Below, piece after piece: positions 15,217 through 23,604 of a stretch of DNA of 64,000 bases (position 1 is the stretch's first letter; each line of letters begins with the position of its first letter). The notes beneath the pieces were generated by a model, which made no database searches, had not been told where the DNA came from, and saw nothing but the letters and a program-made list of their open reading frames with translations. The DNA is taken from positions 2,294,001 to 2,358,000 of the forward strand of contig OY969915.1 in assembly GCA_963704545.1 (NCBI GenBank), written 5' to 3'. The stretch comes from VRUE01 sp963704545 (GTDB lineage Bacteria; Actinomycetota; Thermoleophilia; Solirubrobacterales; 70-9). Both the position numbers and the translations under genes were made by a program.

Positions 15217-16353
15217 CTAACCCCCCTGCGTGTAGGCGGGCTGCGTCGCGCCGGCACCGTTGGGGGCAGCTCCCGGCATCACCGGCGCTTCGCCGCCGAG
15301 CAGGCGCTTCAGCTCCTCGGGCACCGAGGCGCGCTGTTCGGCCAGGGAACGCGTGATCTTCCCCGCCCGCACCAGCCGCGCCAGGTCGGCGTCCATGGTC
15401 TGCATCCCAACCGCGCCAGAGGTCTGCACCGCGGCGTAGATCTGGTGCGTCTTGCCCTCGCGGATCAGGTTGCGGATCGCAGGGGTCGGCACCAGCACCT
15501 CGCAGGCGACGACGCGGCCGAGGCCGTCAGCGGTCGGCAGCAGCTGCTGGGTGACGATCCCCTGCAGGGCGATCGAGAGCTGCGTGCGCACCTGGCCCTG
15601 CTGCTGGGGCGGGAAGACGTCGATGATCCGGTCAACGGTCTGGGCGGTCGACTGGGTGTGAAGGGTGGCGAAGACGAGGTGGCCGGTCTCGGCCGCGGTC
15701 AGCGCGGTGGAGATCGTCTCCAGGTCGCGCATCTCGCCGACGAGGATCACGTCGGGGTCCTCTCGCAGGGCGGCGCGCAGGCCGAGGGAGAAGTCCTCGG
15801 CGTCGGCGCCGACCTCGCGCTGGTTGACGATCGAGCGTTTGTGCTGGTGCAGGAACTCGATCGGGTCCTCGATCGTGAGGATGTGGTCCTGACGCTCGCA
15901 GTTGATCACGTCGATCATCGAGGCCAGGGTCGTGCTCTTGCCCGAGCCGGTGGGGCCGGTTACGAGGACGAAGCCGCGCGGTTTGGCGGTCAGCTCGCGC
16001 AGCACCTGCGGCACGCCAAGCGAGTCGAGCTCCGGGATGTCCTGCGGCACCAAACGGAAGGCGGCGCTGACGGCGCCGCGCTGGAAGAAGCAGTTGACGC
16101 GGAAGCGGGCGACGCCGGGGATCGCGTAGGCGAAGTCGAGCTGTTTTTGGTTCTCGAAGCGCTTGCGCTGGTCCTCGTTGAGGATGCTGAAGACGACCTC
16201 GCGGGTCTCCTGGGTGCCCAGCACCGGGAAGCCCTCCATCGCCACGATCTTGCCCTTGTCGCGGATCGCCGGAGGGAAGCCCGCGGTGAGGTGCACGTCG
16301 GAGGCCCTGACCTCGACCATGTGGCCGAGGACCTCAGAGAAATCGAAGTCCAT
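15217..16353 (-). CDS. pilT: PilT-type retraction ATPase
   Basis: A 378-residue hexameric ATPase that powers pilus retraction. An N-terminal PAS-like domain begins MVEVRASDVHLTAGFPP. Walker A is GPTGSGKST (about 135-143), the Asp box EDPIEFLHQHKRS (about 163), Walker B DVILVGEMRDLETI (about 204) and the His box HLVFATLHTQST (about 228). A Gly/Pro-rich tail follows LKRLLGGE. It lies between pilB and pilC. A second pilT-type gene is at 20216. Confidence 0.93.
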   Translation of the reverse strand: MDFDFSEVLGHMVEVRASDVHLTAGFPPAIRDKGKIVAMEGFPVLGTQETREVVFSILNEDQRKRFENQKQLDFAYAIPGVARFRVNCFFQRGAVSAAFRLVPQDIPELDSLGVPQVLRELTAKPRGFVLVTGPTGSGKSTTLASMIDVINCERQDHILTIEDPIEFLHQHKRSIVNQREVGADAEDFSLGLRAALREDPDVILVGEMRDLETISTALTAAETGHLVFATLHTQSTAQTVDRIIDVFPPQQQGQVRTQLSIALQGIVTQQLLPTADGLGRVVACEVLVPTPAIRNLIREGKTHQIYAAVQTSGAVGMQTMDADLARLVRAGKITRSLAEQRASVPEELKRLLGGEAPVMPGAAPNGAGATQPAYTQGG

Positions 16354-16401
16354 GAGCCCTAGATCGTCTCCTCGGCCGGAATCCTTGAGGCCGGCAGGCG
16401 C

Positions 16402-18195
16402 TCAGGCGGTGACACGCAGGACCTCCTCGAGGCTGGTCTGGCCGCTGCGCACCTTGGTGATGCCGTCCTCGCGCAGGGTCAGCATGCCCTCCTCGCGGGC
16501 GACCTCGGCGATGTCGGCCTCCGATGCCTGGGAGACCGTCATCTCCTTGATCCGGTCGCTCATCTTCATCACCGAGTAGATCCCGACCCGACCGCGGTAG
16601 CCGTTCTGGTTGCAGCGCGGGCAGCCGACGGGCTCGTAGGCCTCGATGTCCCCGCCGACGCGGATCTCGGCGTCGGCCAGCGCCTGCGGCGGCACGATCG
16701 TGCGCCGCTTGCAGTGCGTGCAGAGCTTGCGTGCCAGGCGCTGGGCGACGACGCAGTCGACCGCGGAGGCGGTGAGGAAGGCCTCGATCCCCATCTTGGT
16801 CAGGCGGGCGATCGCGCCGGGGGCGTCGTTGGTGTGCAGCGTGGTCAGCATCATGTGCCCGGTCAGCGCCGCCTCGATCGCGATCCGGGCGGTCTCGCCG
16901 TCGCGGATCTCGCCGACCATGACGATGTCGGGGTCGGCGCGGAGCACCGAGCGCAAACCGGTGGCGAAGTCGAGGCCGGCCGGCCGGTTGACGTTGATCT
17001 GGTTGATGCCGCCCAGGCGGTACTCGACCGGGTCCTCGATCGTGATGATCTTCTTCTCGACCTGATTCAGGTCCTGGAGCGCCGCGTAGAGGGTCGTCGA
17101 CTTGCCCGAGCCGGTCGGACCGGTGACGAGGACGGCGCCGTAGGCCTGGTGGAAGGACTCCTCGAAGCGCTCCCGCCCGGACCCGTCCATGCCGAGCTCG
17201 TCGAGTGAGCGCTGGGCATTGTCCTTGTCGAGGACGCGAATCGTCGCCCCCTCGCCGCGCTGGGTGGGCAACGTGGTGATACGCAGGTCGACCCGGCGGT
17301 CCTCGACGGTGACGCTGACCCGGCCATCCTGGGGCACGCGTTTCTCGGCGATGTTGAGGTCGCTCATGATCTTCAATCGGGAGATCACGGCGCCGACCAT
17401 CCGTTTGGGGACGTGGGCGGCCTCGGCGAGCACCCCGTCGATGCGGAAGCGAACCCGCATCTCGTCCTCTTCGGCCTCGAAGTGGACGTCGGAGGCCCCC
17501 TCCCCCACCGCCTGGCCGAGGATGCTGTAGACGAGCTTGATCACCGGCGCGTCTTCGGCGGTGACTTCGATGTCGCTGACCTCGGCCAGCTCGGCGTCGG
17601 CCTCGGCCTCACCCTCCGTGACGGCCTCGCTGACCGCGCTCTGCAACGTGTTGAGGCGGCCGATCAGCGCCTCGATGTCCTCCGCGGCGGAGACCGCGAC
17701 GCGACAGTCCAGTCCAGTTGCGATCTGGATGTCGTCGACCGCGAGCACGTTGGTCGGGTCGGCGGCGGCGACGAGAAGGGTCTGGGAGTCGACGAAGCCG
17801 ACCGGCAGGGCTCCGTAACGGCGCGCGGTGTTGACCGGGATCAGGTTCGCCGCCGCCATGTCGACGTGGTAGACGGAGAGGTCGATGTGGTCGAGCCCGT
17901 AGCGCTCGGCGACCGCGCGCGAGAGCTGGTCCATGCTGATCGCCCCCTGCTGCAGGAGCAGCTCCTCAGGGGGGAAGTTAGCCGTGCGGGCCTCTTCGAT
18001 CGCCGTGCGGGCGCGGTCTTCGGGGACGTAGCCGAGATCGACGAGAACGTCGGTGGTGAAGCCGCTCGAGCGGCCGCGAGCGATCGGCGGGGTCAGGCCG
18101 GGGGTGCCGCCCGCGTTGGGATCGAGCGCGGGGGCGGTCGAGTCGCCGGATTCCGGGACCGGGCGCAGGTGACTCGGGTAGTCCCTGCTGTCCAT
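16402..18195 (-). CDS. pilB: PilB/GspE-type extension ATPase
   Basis: A 597-residue ATPase that drives pilus polymerisation. The N-terminal region contains an MshEN-like domain (about 45-150: TDVLVDLGYVPEDRARTAIEE, LSRAVAERYGLDHIDLS), which in relatives binds c-di-GMP. That matches the riboswitch upstream of pilA, although binding here is inference. Walker A GPTGSGKST is at about 357, Walker B DIVMVGEIRDGETA at about 425, His box HMMLTTLHTND at about 448. A tetracysteine zinc site, CTHC (about 491) and CPRC (about 523), is typical of PilB. It begins one base after the preceding gene's stop. Confidence 0.94.
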   Translation of the reverse strand: MDSRDYPSHLRPVPESGDSTAPALDPNAGGTPGLTPPIARGRSSGFTTDVLVDLGYVPEDRARTAIEEARTANFPPEELLLQQGAISMDQLSRAVAERYGLDHIDLSVYHVDMAAANLIPVNTARRYGALPVGFVDSQTLLVAAADPTNVLAVDDIQIATGLDCRVAVSAAEDIEALIGRLNTLQSAVSEAVTEGEAEADAELAEVSDIEVTAEDAPVIKLVYSILGQAVGEGASDVHFEAEEDEMRVRFRIDGVLAEAAHVPKRMVGAVISRLKIMSDLNIAEKRVPQDGRVSVTVEDRRVDLRITTLPTQRGEGATIRVLDKDNAQRSLDELGMDGSGRERFEESFHQAYGAVLVTGPTGSGKSTTLYAALQDLNQVEKKIITIEDPVEYRLGGINQINVNRPAGLDFATGLRSVLRADPDIVMVGEIRDGETARIAIEAALTGHMMLTTLHTNDAPGAIARLTKMGIEAFLTASAVDCVVAQRLARKLCTHCKRRTIVPPQALADAEIRVGGDIEAYEPVGCPRCNQNGYRGRVGIYSVMKMSDRIKEMTVSQASEADIAEVAREEGMLTLREDGITKVRSGQTSLEEVLRVTA

Positions 18196-18196
18196 A

Positions 18197-18763
18197 TCAG
18201 GGGTGATACGGGACCGTTCGGCCTTTGTAGCCGGCGTCGATCACGGCCTGTTCGACGCTCTCCGGGCTTTGGAAGCCATAGTGCACGGAGGCCGTGGATA
18301 CGGCCGCGTCGAGTTGCTTCGGCCGCAGCACGACCAGTGCGGGAACCCGGTTGACGTTGGCGCCCTGGGCGATCTCGGCGTAGCGGGCGATCCTGCTTGC
18401 CGGCACGACGAAGGCCGCAACATCGCGGAAGGAACCCAGGCTGAGAAGCGCGGCGGCAACCATACGGTCGTCGATACCGCCCGGGCGGACGAAGAGAAGG
18501 ACGACCGTATCGCCGGCGGCGAAAGCGGCCGTGACCGGCCGGGGCAGCGGAGGCGGGGCGCCGACACCGGAGCTGACGGCGGGCAGCGACGTGGGGCTGC
18601 CTTCGATCGGGACGGCAACGGTCGCCGGCGCCGAAGCTTCTTCTTCGCCTTCTTCGGAGCCGCCTTTGCCCATCGAGGACATGACGAAGACGCCGGCACA
18701 GAGCAGCAGGACGCCGACGATGGCGAGCTGTGCGAGCGGGTTGTCGTTCAGCTTCTCTCTCAT
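18197..18763 (-). CDS. membrane-anchored thioredoxin-like protein lacking CxxC
   Basis: 188 residues: an N-terminal membrane anchor (about 12-30, LAIVGVLLLCAGVFVMSS), an acidic/Pro linker to about 75, then a thioredoxin-like domain (about 80-185). VVLLFVRPGGIDDRMVAAAL stands where CxxC would be, and RVPALVVLRP has the cis-Pro position. The redox cysteines are absent, so it is unlikely to be an oxidoreductase; a structural or chaperone role in the pilus machine is possible. It lies between the PilX-like gene and pilB with 1-base spacing to pilB. Confidence 0.6.
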   Translation of the reverse strand: MREKLNDNPLAQLAIVGVLLLCAGVFVMSSMGKGGSEEGEEEASAPATVAVPIEGSPTSLPAVSSGVGAPPPLPRPVTAAFAAGDTVVLLFVRPGGIDDRMVAAALLSLGSFRDVAAFVVPASRIARYAEIAQGANVNRVPALVVLRPKQLDAAVSTASVHYGFQSPESVEQAVIDAGYKGRTVPYHP

Positions 18764-18811
18764 ACGTTCGCCTACTGAATCGTCAGCCCGGCCGCCGAGC
18801 TTGAGCGGCGC

Positions 18812-20191
18812 TCAGCAGCTTGCGTCGGGAGGAGAGACCGCGACGCCCGTGCACTCGACGTAGCGGGTCCGCTGCAGGAGTGTCGCCAGCGTGATGTCCG
18901 GTTCTTTGATGTTCGGGTCGGATTCGATCCTGGGCGTGCCGTGCATCGTGATCGAGCTGCCGGCCATCATTCCCTTCCAAGTTGCGCTACCACCGAATTC
19001 GATGGGGCTGTGCGGGGCATAGAGCATCAGCTCATTGGTGCCGGAGTTCCCGGCCAGCTTGACTTTTGATTCGCCGAGCACATAGATGCCGGGCACCTCG
19101 AACGTCCCCTGGGAGGGGTTGTAGCCGGTCGAGACGATGTTGGCATTGCCGGTGATTTCGACCTGGGTCGTTCCGGGCGAGAGCCCGCAGTTCTCAGGCG
19201 TGTCGACGAAAATCTGCACGCTGGCCCCTGCTGCCATGATCACTTCGCCGTTGTTGATGAACAGCCCGCAGACGAAGTAGGGGAGGACGCCGCCCATCGT
19301 CAGCTTCGCATTGGAGGCGACTTCGATCGTGCGGGCGGTGGTGCTCCAGGGTTTGGTCGAGGTGCGGTTCTTGGTGTAGGTGTCGATTTGGCTCGGATCG
19401 GTACATGTGAGCGCAAGGCGGCAGTTCGAGTTGTTTGTGGCGATGTCGGCAGGCGGGGTCACCTCGGGCAGGTTCTTTTCGCCTTCGCTGAGTTCTCCTC
19501 CGCAGTCCGGAGTGGGCGCATCTTCTCCCCTCCCTATTCCCACCCGAATGTTCCCGCAGAGCGTTGGGGTGCCTTTCCCTTCGATGCTGCCATTCGTGCC
19601 AATGTCGGTGCGGATGTCCGGCGTACCGACCACGTCGATGTCGTCCCGCCCGATCAGCTTCTCGTCGGCGAAGACGTTTTTCCCGCTGTAGGAGACGAGC
19701 CCGACCTCGACCCGGCGACTGACCGTGTCTGAGGTCCCGGTGGCGACGACGCTGTAGATGCCGGTGCCGTCGTATGCGCTCACCCGGTAGGTGAAGCTGG
19801 CGCCGCCGACGCTTTCGCTCGCGGTTTCCGGGCACCATCCGGCCGAGGCGGCCTGCGCTTCGCCCGCCGGCCCCACGCACGGATAGGTGGCGCTGAGGCT
19901 GCCCTGGAAGCGGTTGAGGCGCAGGAGGGCGACGCTCGCGCCGGCGTCGGCGGCGGCGATCGCTTCCTTGGAGTCATGGTCGCGTGCGGTGCCCTGCTGC
20001 ACGTCGACCGAGGAGAGGATCGCCGCGCTGGCCAACGCCATGCTGGCGATCATCGCGAAGAGAGCCGTCGGCAGTGCCATCCCGCTCTCGTTCGTGAGAA
20101 GGGCGTGGAGCCGCGCGCGCAGTCGGCCTGGTTCGGGCATCGCCAAGCTCATCGACGCTGGCCGAACGCGGCTTGAGCCGCGGGAACGCAC
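18812..20191 (-). CDS. PilX-like pilus-associated protein
   Basis: 459 residues as drawn; ATGs at 20152 and 20140 are alternative starts. RARLHALLTNESGMALPTALFAMIASMALASA is an N-terminal PilX-type hydrophobic segment, with Glu in 'NESGMALPTALF'. AIAAADAGASVALLRLN then matches PilX/minor pilin-like proteins. The rest (about 150-455) is a beta-rich region of short repeats ('GNIRVGIG', 'VEITGNANIVSTGYN', 'VKLAGNSGTNELMLYA') resembling surface proteins. The C-terminus has Cys pairs. It sits between pilT2 and the thioredoxin-like gene. Confidence 0.72.
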   Translation of the reverse strand: MRSRGSSRVRPASMSLAMPEPGRLRARLHALLTNESGMALPTALFAMIASMALASAAILSSVDVQQGTARDHDSKEAIAAADAGASVALLRLNRFQGSLSATYPCVGPAGEAQAASAGWCPETASESVGGASFTYRVSAYDGTGIYSVVATGTSDTVSRRVEVGLVSYSGKNVFADEKLIGRDDIDVVGTPDIRTDIGTNGSIEGKGTPTLCGNIRVGIGRGEDAPTPDCGGELSEGEKNLPEVTPPADIATNNSNCRLALTCTDPSQIDTYTKNRTSTKPWSTTARTIEVASNAKLTMGGVLPYFVCGLFINNGEVIMAAGASVQIFVDTPENCGLSPGTTQVEITGNANIVSTGYNPSQGTFEVPGIYVLGESKVKLAGNSGTNELMLYAPHSPIEFGGSATWKGMMAGSSITMHGTPRIESDPNIKEPDITLATLLQRTRYVECTGVAVSPPDASC

Positions 20192-20215
20192 GCTCGGTCC
20201 ACCTGGACGCTCGTA

Positions 20216-21331
20216 CTAATCAGTAGCCTGACCGGCGAGCTGCTCAATCCCGCTGGCGCGCTGGCCGCCCGCGGCGAGCATCAACTTGAAGTCGTGGGGA
20301 CTGGAGGCGTACTGCAGGGCCACGTCCTCGGCGACCTTGCCCTCCATCACGTAGCCGAGCAGCGACTGGTCGAAGGTGCGCATCCCGTAGTACTCGCCCT
20401 CGCCGATCACCTCGGTGATCTTGCCCGTCTCCTCCGGGTTCATGATCAGGTCCTGGACGCGGCCGGTGACGACCAGCACCTCCGATGCGGGAACGCGGCC
20501 TTCGCCGCTGATGTCTGGAACCAGGCGCTGCGCGATCGCGCCCTTCAGCGTCGATGCGAGCATCACCCGTGCCTGGTGCTGGAGGCGCGGCGGGAAGAAG
20601 TCGATGATGCGGTTGATCGTCTCGGTCGCGTCGAGGGTGTGGACGGTGGAGAGGACCAGGTGGCCGGTCTCGGCGGCGGAGAGCGCCGTGTGCACGGTCT
20701 CCTCGTCGCGCATCTCGCCGATCAGGATCACGTCGGGGTCCTGGCGCAGGACGCGTCGCATCGCCCGGCTGAAGCTTTCTGTGTCCGAGCCGACTTCGCG
20801 CTGGTTGACGATTGAGCATTTGTCCTTGTGCAGGTACTCGATCGGGTCCTCGAGCGTGATGATGTGATGCGGGCGGGTGCGGTTGATGTGGTCGATCATC
20901 GCCGCCAGCGTCGTGCTCTTGCCGGAGCCCGTGGTGCCGGTGACGAGGACGATCCCGCGCTGCTCCTCGGCGAGCTTGGTGACCACCGGTGGCAGGCCGA
21001 GATCGTCGACGGAGCGGATTTCGAAGGGGATTGCGCGGCAGACGATCGAGATCGAGCCACGTTGCTTGAAGGTGTTGACGCGGAAACGCGAGAGGCCGGA
21101 GATCGAGTAGGAGAAGTCGGCCTCGCCGGCTTCCTCGAACTCGGTCTGCGAGCGGACCTCGGCGATGTCGTGGAAGGCCTTCTCGGTGTCCTCCGCGCTC
21201 AGCGGCTCGTAGCCGTCGAGCTGGACCAGCTCGCCGTGCTGGCGGATGATCGGCTTCGAGTTGACCTTGATGTGAAGGTCGGACCCTTCGCGCTCGATCA
21301 GCGCGCGCAGAGCTTTGTCGATCTCGAACAT
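20216..21331 (-). CDS. second PilT/PilU-type ATPase
   Basis: A 371-residue twitching-motility ATPase paralogous to the product of 15217-16353. DLHIKVNSKPIIRQHGELV opens the N-domain. Walker A is GTTGSGKST (about 131-139, Thr in place of the usual Pro), Asp box EDPIEYLHKDKCS, Walker B DVILIGEMRDEETV and His box HLVLSTVHTLDATE. Two PilT-like ATPases are common; the second often modulates retraction (PilU). Which role each takes cannot be told from sequence. First pilus gene after rpoD, 44 bases downstream of the rpoD stop, so it may be read through from it. Confidence 0.9.
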   Translation of the reverse strand: MFEIDKALRALIEREGSDLHIKVNSKPIIRQHGELVQLDGYEPLSAEDTEKAFHDIAEVRSQTEFEEAGEADFSYSISGLSRFRVNTFKQRGSISIVCRAIPFEIRSVDDLGLPPVVTKLAEEQRGIVLVTGTTGSGKSTTLAAMIDHINRTRPHHIITLEDPIEYLHKDKCSIVNQREVGSDTESFSRAMRRVLRQDPDVILIGEMRDEETVHTALSAAETGHLVLSTVHTLDATETINRIIDFFPPRLQHQARVMLASTLKGAIAQRLVPDISGEGRVPASEVLVVTGRVQDLIMNPEETGKITEVIGEGEYYGMRTFDQSLLGYVMEGKVAEDVALQYASSPHDFKLMLAAGGQRASGIEQLAGQATD

Positions 21332-21375
21332 CCCGACCTCTATCGGCCGGGATGCTCACACTCCTTAGCCCTGGC

Positions 21376-22482
21376 TCAGGTGACCTCTCTGAGCTTCTGG
21401 GCTTCGCCCAGCTGCTGCAGCTTTTTGAGCGACTGGTTCTCGATCTGGCGGATGCGCTCGCGGGTGACGTTGAACGTGCGCCCAACCTCGTCGAGCGTGC
21501 GAGGGTGCTCGCCGCCGAGGCCGTAACGCAGCTCCAGCACGCGCCGCTCGCGGTAGGAGAGATTCTCCAGCGCCTCCTTCAGCGCCTCTTTGGTCAGCAG
21601 GTCGGCCGCCCGGTCGAAGGGGGACTCGGCCTTCTCGTCGGCGATGAACTGGCCGAACTCCGACTCCTCCTCGTCGCCGACCGGCTTCTCCAGCGAGACC
21701 GGGGCCTGGGCGGAGCGCTTGATCGAGTCGACCTCCTCGGGGTCGATGCCGGTGACCTCGGCGATCTCCTCCGGGGTCGGCTCGCGGCCCAGCTCGGTGA
21801 CCAGCTTGCGCTCGGCGCGGCCGATCTTGTTCAGCTTCTCGACCACGTGGACCGGGATGCGGATCGTCCGCGCCTTGTCGGCGAGCGCGCGGGCGATCGC
21901 CTGGCGAATCCACCAGGTCGCGTAGGTGGAGAACTTGAACCCCTTGCGGTAGTCGAACTTCTCCGCCGCGCGGACCAGGCCCAGCGTGCCCTCCTGGATC
22001 AGGTCGAGGAAGGGCAGGCCCTGGTTGCGGTAGTTCTTGGCGATCGAGACGACCAGGCGCAGGTTGGACTCGACCATTTTCTGCTTGGCGTCGAGGTCGC
22101 CGCGCTCGATGCGCTTGGCGAGTTCGACCTCCTCCGCGGCGGTCAGCAGTCGCACCTTGCCGATGTCCTTGAGGAACAGCTGCAGGCTGTCCGTGGTCAT
22201 GTCCGGTTTCAGGTCGAGCGCCTGTTTCTGGCGGCGCCGGCCTTTTTTGCCGGTGTCGGCGGGCATCGCTTCCGCGGCCGCTTTCTGGGCGGGATCCATG
22301 TCCTCGACGAGCTCGATGCCCGACTTCTCGAGGTGCCCGTACAGGTCCTCGACGTCGGACTCGTCCAGATCGACCTCCGAGACCGCGGAGGCGATATCGC
22401 CGAAGGTCAGCACGCCAAGCTGCTGCCCTCTGGTTATGAGGCCTTTGACCTCCTCAAGCTCCTGAAGCTCTGCTACCAGCAT
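21376..22482 (-). CDS. rpoD: principal RNA polymerase sigma factor
   Basis: A 368-residue sigma-70. A short region 1.1 (about 1-60) and a basic linker precede DSLQLFLKDIGKVRLLTAAEEVELAKRIE (region 1.2). NLRLVVSIAKNYRNQGLPFLDLIQEG and YRKGFKFSTYATWWIRQAI (region 2) bind the -10 element. The region 4 HTH is LDEVGRTFNVTRERIRQIENQSL. Its length and motif set match group 1 sigma factors. A strong promoter (22653-22681) and a leader of about 165 nt with a terminator-like hairpin precede it. Confidence 0.95.
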   Translation of the reverse strand: MLVAELQELEEVKGLITRGQQLGVLTFGDIASAVSEVDLDESDVEDLYGHLEKSGIELVEDMDPAQKAAAEAMPADTGKKGRRRQKQALDLKPDMTTDSLQLFLKDIGKVRLLTAAEEVELAKRIERGDLDAKQKMVESNLRLVVSIAKNYRNQGLPFLDLIQEGTLGLVRAAEKFDYRKGFKFSTYATWWIRQAIARALADKARTIRIPVHVVEKLNKIGRAERKLVTELGREPTPEEIAEVTGIDPEEVDSIKRSAQAPVSLEKPVGDEEESEFGQFIADEKAESPFDRAADLLTKEALKEALENLSYRERRVLELRYGLGGEHPRTLDEVGRTFNVTRERIRQIENQSLKKLQQLGEAQKLREVT

Positions 22483-22557
22483 CCTGTCTGCACTCGTTTC
22501 TTTGCGCTAGGTGGTTTAGTCCTGCGACTGGAACGCCGCGGCGGGCGGAAAGTCGCG

Positions 22558-22583
22558 AAAAAACGGACCGGCAATCCGGTCCG
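22558..22583 (-). terminator. terminator-like hairpin in the rpoD leader
   Basis: On the minus strand an 8-bp stem CGGACCGG/CCGGTCCG (22564-22571 with 22576-22583) around 4 bases is followed at once by six T (22563-22558). It lies 76 bases before the rpoD ATG and downstream of the predicted promoter, so it would act inside the rpoD leader. No other minus-strand gene needs a terminator here. Confidence 0.65.
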
Positions 22584-22652
22584 CATGGCTGATTAGTCTG
22601 CGCTGCCCCAGGCCCATGCTGGGCATCAGGTTCCGCTCAAACGTCTGTTCGC

Positions 22653-22681
22653 ATCTTAGTCGCTTCAGTTTCTGAAGTCAA
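22653..22681 (-). promoter_or_regulatory. rpoD promoter with a palindrome in the spacer
   Basis: On the minus strand, TTGACT (22681-22676) and TAAGAT (22658-22653) are separated by exactly 17 bases. The spacer and -35 contain the inverted repeat CTTCAG-TTT-CTGAAG (22663-22677), a possible operator. The start would be near 22646. The -35 reaches the first base of yihY, so divergent transcription may compete. Confidence 0.7.
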
Positions 22682-23604
22682 TGTCAAACTCAATGCGCCA
22701 ATCCCGCCCCTGGCTGCGCGCCTTCTGGCAGCGAGCGTACCGCGAGAACGTCACCGGGCTCTCGGCGATGGTCGCCTACAACCTGATGCTGGCGGTCTTC
22801 CCCTTCGCCCTGCTCGTGCTCTTCGTCTTCGGCCAGGTGCTGAAGATAGGCGGCGTCGAGGCCAGCGTGCTCGACGACCTCCAGCGCCTCTTCCCCAACG
22901 TCGAGCAGGAAACCCTCACCGACGTCCTCAACCGGATCGAGCAGAACTCGACCACGATCGGGATCGCCGCCTTCCTCGGTTCGCTCTGGATCGGCGCCTC
23001 CTTCTGGGGGGCGATGGACACCGCCTTCTGCCGCATCTACCACGTCGAGTGCCGCAGCTGGGTCGAGCAGAAGCGCTTCTCCTTCGCGATGCTCGCCGTC
23101 GTCCTCCTCTTCATCGCCGCCAGCATCTTCCTGCCGACGATGGAGAGCGCCGTTGTCTCGAGCACCGACCGACTGCCACTCGGCCTCTCCGACATCAAGG
23201 CGATCGACACGGTGCTGCTGCTCACCGCCGCGATCCTGATCGTGTTCCTGATCTGCTGCGTGATCTTCTGGGCGGTGCCGAAAGGCCACATGCCCTGGCG
23301 CGCGGTCTGGCCCGGCGCCGCCTTCGTCACCGTCTGCGCCGGCATCGCCAACTGGCTCTTCCCCTTCTACCTCTCCAACGTCTCGAGCCTCTCGCGCTTC
23401 GGCTCGACGCTGGGATTCGTCCTCATCGCCCTGCTCTGGTTCTACGTGCTCAGCCTGGCACTGCTCGCGGGTGCGGTGATCAACTCGCTGCGCCACGAGC
23501 TGCACGACACCGGCGAGCTGCCCTATGCGCCGGCGGGCTCTCCGGCGGCGGCTCCGGAGGAGGACTGCGGCTGCGCCGAACGAGCGTCGAAGAGCGCGTC
23601 GTGA
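22681..23604 (+). CDS. YihY/BrkB family inner-membrane protein
   Basis: 307 residues with six predicted membrane segments (about 27-52, 97-117, 137-158, 180-204, 215-236, 246-268). NVTGLSAMVAYNLMLAVFPFALLVL and the late NWLFPFYLSNVSSLSRFGSTLGFVLIALLWFYVLSLALLAGAVINS are the family signature. These proteins were once called RNase BN, but their function is unknown; roles in envelope physiology are proposed. A Cys pair (DCGC) is near the C-terminus. ATG 22681 or 22693 may start it. Its 3' end overlaps the convergent regulator gene by 82 bases. Confidence 0.9.
   Translation: MSNSMRQSRPWLRAFWQRAYRENVTGLSAMVAYNLMLAVFPFALLVLFVFGQVLKIGGVEASVLDDLQRLFPNVEQETLTDVLNRIEQNSTTIGIAAFLGSLWIGASFWGAMDTAFCRIYHVECRSWVEQKRFSFAMLAVVLLFIAASIFLPTMESAVVSSTDRLPLGLSDIKAIDTVLLLTAAILIVFLICCVIFWAVPKGHMPWRAVWPGAAFVTVCAGIANWLFPFYLSNVSSLSRFGSTLGFVLIALLWFYVLSLALLAGAVINSLRHELHDTGELPYAPAGSPAAAPEEDCGCAERASKSAS

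Noticed and set aside
14137..16362. 741-codon open frame opposite pilC and pilT
   Set aside because: It is the antisense shadow of two secure genes in GC-rich DNA and is rich in Arg, Gly and Asp with no domain.
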